From NCBI GenBank assembly GCA_030627065.1, contig DAOUSV010000056.1, positions 1 through 8,588 of the forward strand: a DNA stretch of 8,588 bases, in the 5' to 3' direction. The stretch is from Piscirickettsiaceae bacterium (GTDB lineage: Bacteria; Pseudomonadota; Gammaproteobacteria; Nitrosococcales; Methylophagaceae). A model generated the notes under the pieces. That model ran no database searches and had not been told where the DNA came from. It saw only the letters and a list, made by a program, of their open reading frames with translations. Numbering within the stretch: the first letter of the stretch is position 1; every line of letters starts with the position of its first letter. Of the stretch, positions 6,339 to 8,588 are shown one piece after another. Position numbers and translations under genes: made by a program.

Positions 6339-7484
6339 TCAACCCGTCACGTAGTTAATCATAATACCTGCGGCAATGGCTGAACCAATTACTCCGGCCA
6401 CATTCGGCCCCATCGCATGCATCAATAAGAAGTTATGAGGATCAGATTCTAATCCTAGTTTATTTGATACTCGCGCTGCCATTGGCACAGCAGATACACC
6501 CGCAGAACCAATTAATGGGTTAATACTTTGAGTGCCGCTGATCTTATTCATGAGTTTCGCCATGATAACACCGGATGCAGTACCGATAGAGAAGGCAAAT
6601 AAACCCAAAACAACAATACCCAATGTTGTTAAGTCTAAGAACTTATCAGCACTCAGTTTTGAACCTACGGCTAAACCTAAGAAAATAGTCACTGTATTAA
6701 TTAGTGAGTTTTGAGTTGTATTACTTAAACGATCAACAACCGCACATTCTTTCATTAAGTTACCAAAACAGAACATGCCTAGTAACGGTGCTGCATCAGG
6801 CAGCAAAAATGCCACTAATAATAGAAGAAGCAGTGGGAAAATTATTTTCTCACGAGATGAGACTTCACGCTGTTGAATCATCTTAATTTTACGTTCAGAT
6901 TCAGATGTTAATGCACGCATAATAGGTGGCTGAATAAGTGGCACTAATGCCATGTATGAATATGACGCCACAGCAATTGCACCTAATAAATCTGGGGCAA
7001 GTTTACTGGCTACATAGATGGACGTAGGCCCATCGGCACCACCGATAATACCAATTGCCGCCGCATCGGCGAGACTTAATCCTGCAAAACCAGGAATGTT
7101 ATAGATTGATAATAGAATGGCACCCATTAAGGTTAAAAATATACCAAATTGAGCGGCGGCACCTAGAAACAATGTTCTTGGATTAGCGAGTAGGGGGCCA
7201 AAATCAGTCATTGCCCCCACACCCATAAAGATAATGAGCGGGAATGCACCACTTTCAATACCAACGGTATAGAACATGTGTAAAACACCGCCAGCTTCAG
7301 CTAAACCTGCACCTGGAATATTAGCAAGCACACCACCAAAACCGATGGGAACAAGCAATAAAGGTTCAAAGTTTTTGTTAATGGCAAGATAGAGTAATAG
7401 CATGCCAATCATTATCATTAAGCCTTGACCAGCTGTCATTTGATAAAGACCAGAGTTATGCCATAACTGTAATAGTTGATCCAT
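6339..7484 (-). CDS. oadB: Oxaloacetate decarboxylase beta subunit, Na+-pumping membrane carboxybiotin decarboxylase
   Basis: The integral membrane subunit of the OadGAB sodium pump. It decarboxylates carboxybiotin carried by OadA and couples this to export of Na+ across the inner membrane. The 381 residues are mostly hydrophobic segments. Family landmarks are present: FMGVGAMTDFGPLLANP (86-102), GGADGPTSIY (148-157) with the Na+/proton-linked D151, and SYSYMALVPLIQPP (174-187) with Y177. NPLIGSAGVSAVPMAAR (322-338) carries N322, G326, S331 and R338, spaced exactly like the essential N373, G377, S382 and R389 of the Klebsiella protein. HAMGPNVAGVIGSAIAAG (356-373) follows. The protein is the shorter type, without an N-terminal extension. 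It could belong to a related methylmalonyl-CoA or glutaconyl-CoA decarboxylase, but the adjacent OadA argues for oxaloacetate. The start ATG 7484 has an AAGG site eight bases upstream and lies 24 bases after the oadA stop, so the two are cotranscribed. Confidence 0.95.
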   Translation of the reverse strand: MDQLLQLWHNSGLYQMTAGQGLMIMIGMLLLYLAINKNFEPLLLVPIGFGGVLANIPGAGLAEAGGVLHMFYTVGIESGAFPLIIFMGVGAMTDFGPLLANPRTLFLGAAAQFGIFLTLMGAILLSIYNIPGFAGLSLADAAAIGIIGGADGPTSIYVASKLAPDLLGAIAVASYSYMALVPLIQPPIMRALTSESERKIKMIQQREVSSREKIIFPLLLLLLVAFLLPDAAPLLGMFCFGNLMKECAVVDRLSNTTQNSLINTVTIFLGLAVGSKLSADKFLDLTTLGIVVLGLFAFSIGTASGVIMAKLMNKISGTQSINPLIGSAGVSAVPMAARVSNKLGLESDPHNFLLMHAMGPNVAGVIGSAIAAGIMINYVTG

Positions 7485-7492
7485 GAGTTAAA

Positions 7493-7499
7493 CCTTTTT
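7493..7499 (-). promoter_or_regulatory. Ribosome binding site of oadB
   Basis: AAAAAGG on the minus strand, eight bases before ATG 7484, in the short oadA-oadB gap. It supports independent translation initiation of oadB on the shared mRNA. Confidence 0.65.
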
Positions 7500-7508
7500 A
7501 GATATTTA

Positions 7509-8588
7509 TTAAGCTATAGAAACAAGAAGATCGCCGACTTTCACGGTGTCATTAACTTGAACTGAGATAGATGAAATCGTACCCGCTTTTTCAGCAACAA
7601 TTTGTGTTTCCATTTTCATTGCTTCAAGAATCACAAGTACATCACCTTCTTGTACTGTTTGACCAACACGGACTTCAATTTTCCAAATCGTACCAGCAAG
7701 AGGTGCTGAAACAGGATCGCCTGATACAGGAGCGATTGCAGCAGAAGCTTGAGGCGCTGCAACAGAAGTCATATTGCTAATGTCACCACCTTCGGCAACT
7801 TGCACAACATAGCTCTGACCATTCACTGCAATGGTATAAACTTCGTCATCTGACTGCGTACGCGTTGCCGCTTCAGCAGCTTCAAGCGTAGGTATTGGTT
7901 CAAATGCATTCGGGTTATCACGGTTGGCTAAGAATTTCAGACCAACTTGTGTGAATAATGCGTAAGTAAGTACATCGTCAATTTCACGCTCACCATCTTC
8001 AAGCTGAATATCATCATCACTAGCTATTTGACGTAATTCTGCTGTTAACTTATCCATTTCATCATCAATCAAATCAGCAGGGCGGCAAGTAATAACATCT
8101 GCACCATCTAAAATTCGTTGTTGAAGTTCTTCGTTATAAGGAGCAGGAGCTGCGCCATATTCGCCTTTTAAGACACCTGCAGTTTCAGTTGTTACTGTTT
8201 TGTAACGTTCGCCAGTTAATACATTTAATACGGCTTGTGTGCCAACAATTTGTGATGTTGGTGTTACTAGTGGAATAAAGCCTAAATCTTCACGAACACG
8301 AGGAATTTCTGCCAATACTTCATCAAAACGATCGCCAGCATCTTGGTCGCGTAACTGGCTTTCCATATTAGTTAACATGCCACCAGGAACTTGGGCATCA
8401 AGAATACGTGCATCAACACCTCTTAATGAGCCTTCCCAAGGTGCATATTTTTTTCTAACTTCGCGAAAGTAGTCTGCAACTTCAGCTAATAGCTCGGTAT
8501 TTAAACCCGTTGCACGTTCAGTATCTTCAAAAATTGATACAACTGTTTCAGTGGCAGAGTGACCGTAAGTCATTGACATGCTAGAAAT
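7509..8588 (-). CDS. oadA: Oxaloacetate decarboxylase alpha subunit, C-terminal part (cut by window edge)
   Basis: Biotin-dependent carboxyltransferase subunit of the OadGAB Na+ pump, cytoplasmic but bound to the membrane subunits. It moves CO2 from oxaloacetate to biotin, leaving pyruvate. The frame is open to the right edge (ISSM before the first methionine at 8579), so that methionine is internal. About 240 N-terminal residues, with most of the catalytic barrel, lie outside. Counting from the methionine at 8579, the visible part holds the end of the carboxyltransferase domain and its conserved C-terminal segment, including VPGGMLTN (64-71), PLVTPTSQIVGTQA (103-116) and KGEYG (138-142). A short Ala/Pro/Ser linker follows (about 274-292), then a biotinyl domain (about 292-356) with the attachment site EAMKM (319-323). 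Biotin goes on K322, codon 7616-7614. A gamma subunit gene (oadG) would be expected further right. Confidence 0.96.
   Translation of the reverse strand: MSSMSMTYGHSATETVVSIFEDTERATGLNTELLAEVADYFREVRKKYAPWEGSLRGVDARILDAQVPGGMLTNMESQLRDQDAGDRFDEVLAEIPRVREDLGFIPLVTPTSQIVGTQAVLNVLTGERYKTVTTETAGVLKGEYGAAPAPYNEELQQRILDGADVITCRPADLIDDEMDKLTAELRQIASDDDIQLEDGEREIDDVLTYALFTQVGLKFLANRDNPNAFEPIPTLEAAEAATRTQSDDEVYTIAVNGQSYVVQVAEGGDISNMTSVAAPQASAAIAPVSGDPVSAPLAGTIWKIEVRVGQTVQEGDVLVILEAMKMETQIVAEKAGTISSISVQVNDTVKVGDLLVSIA
7614..7616 (-). other. Biotin attachment lysine codon of oadA
   Basis: AAA codon for the lysine in EAMKM, about 35 residues from the C terminus, the standard position in biotinyl carrier domains. 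Its presence shows that the pump's carboxyl carrier is intact. Confidence 0.9.

Noticed and set aside
6532..6886. Two short plus-strand frames within oadB
   Set aside because: Antisense shadows of a well-supported membrane protein gene with no independent signals.
7571..8472. Plus-strand frames opposite oadA (7571-7780 and 8239-8472)
   Set aside because: Shadows of the biotin-domain and carboxyltransferase coding sequence; no start signals or family match.
1..8588. Defence, phage, mobile or CRISPR system
   Set aside because: No transposase, integrase, direct-repeat array or known defence domain set is visible. The HNH and DinG genes match the housekeeping YajD and DinG families, not the DinG-like CasDinG of type IV CRISPR loci, and no cas genes are adjacent.

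Overview
The window looks like ordinary chromosomal DNA from a marine-type gammaproteobacterium. The DinG, PpiC, YbcJ-like, YajD-like and OadA/OadB proteins all read like gammaproteobacterial family members, and the DNA is AT-rich by eye. An Alteromonadales-like host (Shewanella, Moritella or Psychromonas group) is an inference, not a proven assignment. I see no mobile element, phage gene, CRISPR array, tRNA or rRNA, and no gene-free stretch longer than 300 bases.

Left part (1-2711): two genes on the minus strand. A pfkB-type sugar-phosphate kinase (1679-2635) is followed by a membrane sensor histidine kinase (89-1597) that has its own extended -10 promoter. The kinase has a periplasmic sensor, HAMP, HisKA and HATPase domains. 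It has no receiver domain, and no response regulator lies in the window.

Middle part (2712-6289): dinG (helicase with four Fe-S cysteines) runs on the plus strand, diverging from pfkB. It converges on ppiC (parvulin isomerase, minus strand) across a shared hairpin terminator. Upstream of ppiC on the same strand lies a small S4-domain RNA-binding protein (YbcJ type). This diverges from a YajD-type HNH protein on the plus strand, which is followed by a 100-residue membrane-anchored or exported protein of unknown function.

Right part (6290-8588): oadB and the C-terminal part of oadA on the minus strand encode two subunits of the sodium-pumping oxaloacetate decarboxylase. oadA is cut by the right edge. 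A perfect 14-bp hairpin separates oadB from the convergent small gene. The oad genes form one functional unit: the biotin carrier on OadA brings CO2 from oxaloacetate to OadB, which couples decarboxylation to Na+ export. The other genes are housekeeping or regulatory loci without an evident shared pathway. I found no convincing undescribed multi-gene system. The most open items are the small exported protein, the orphan kinase and the kinase's possible leader ORF.
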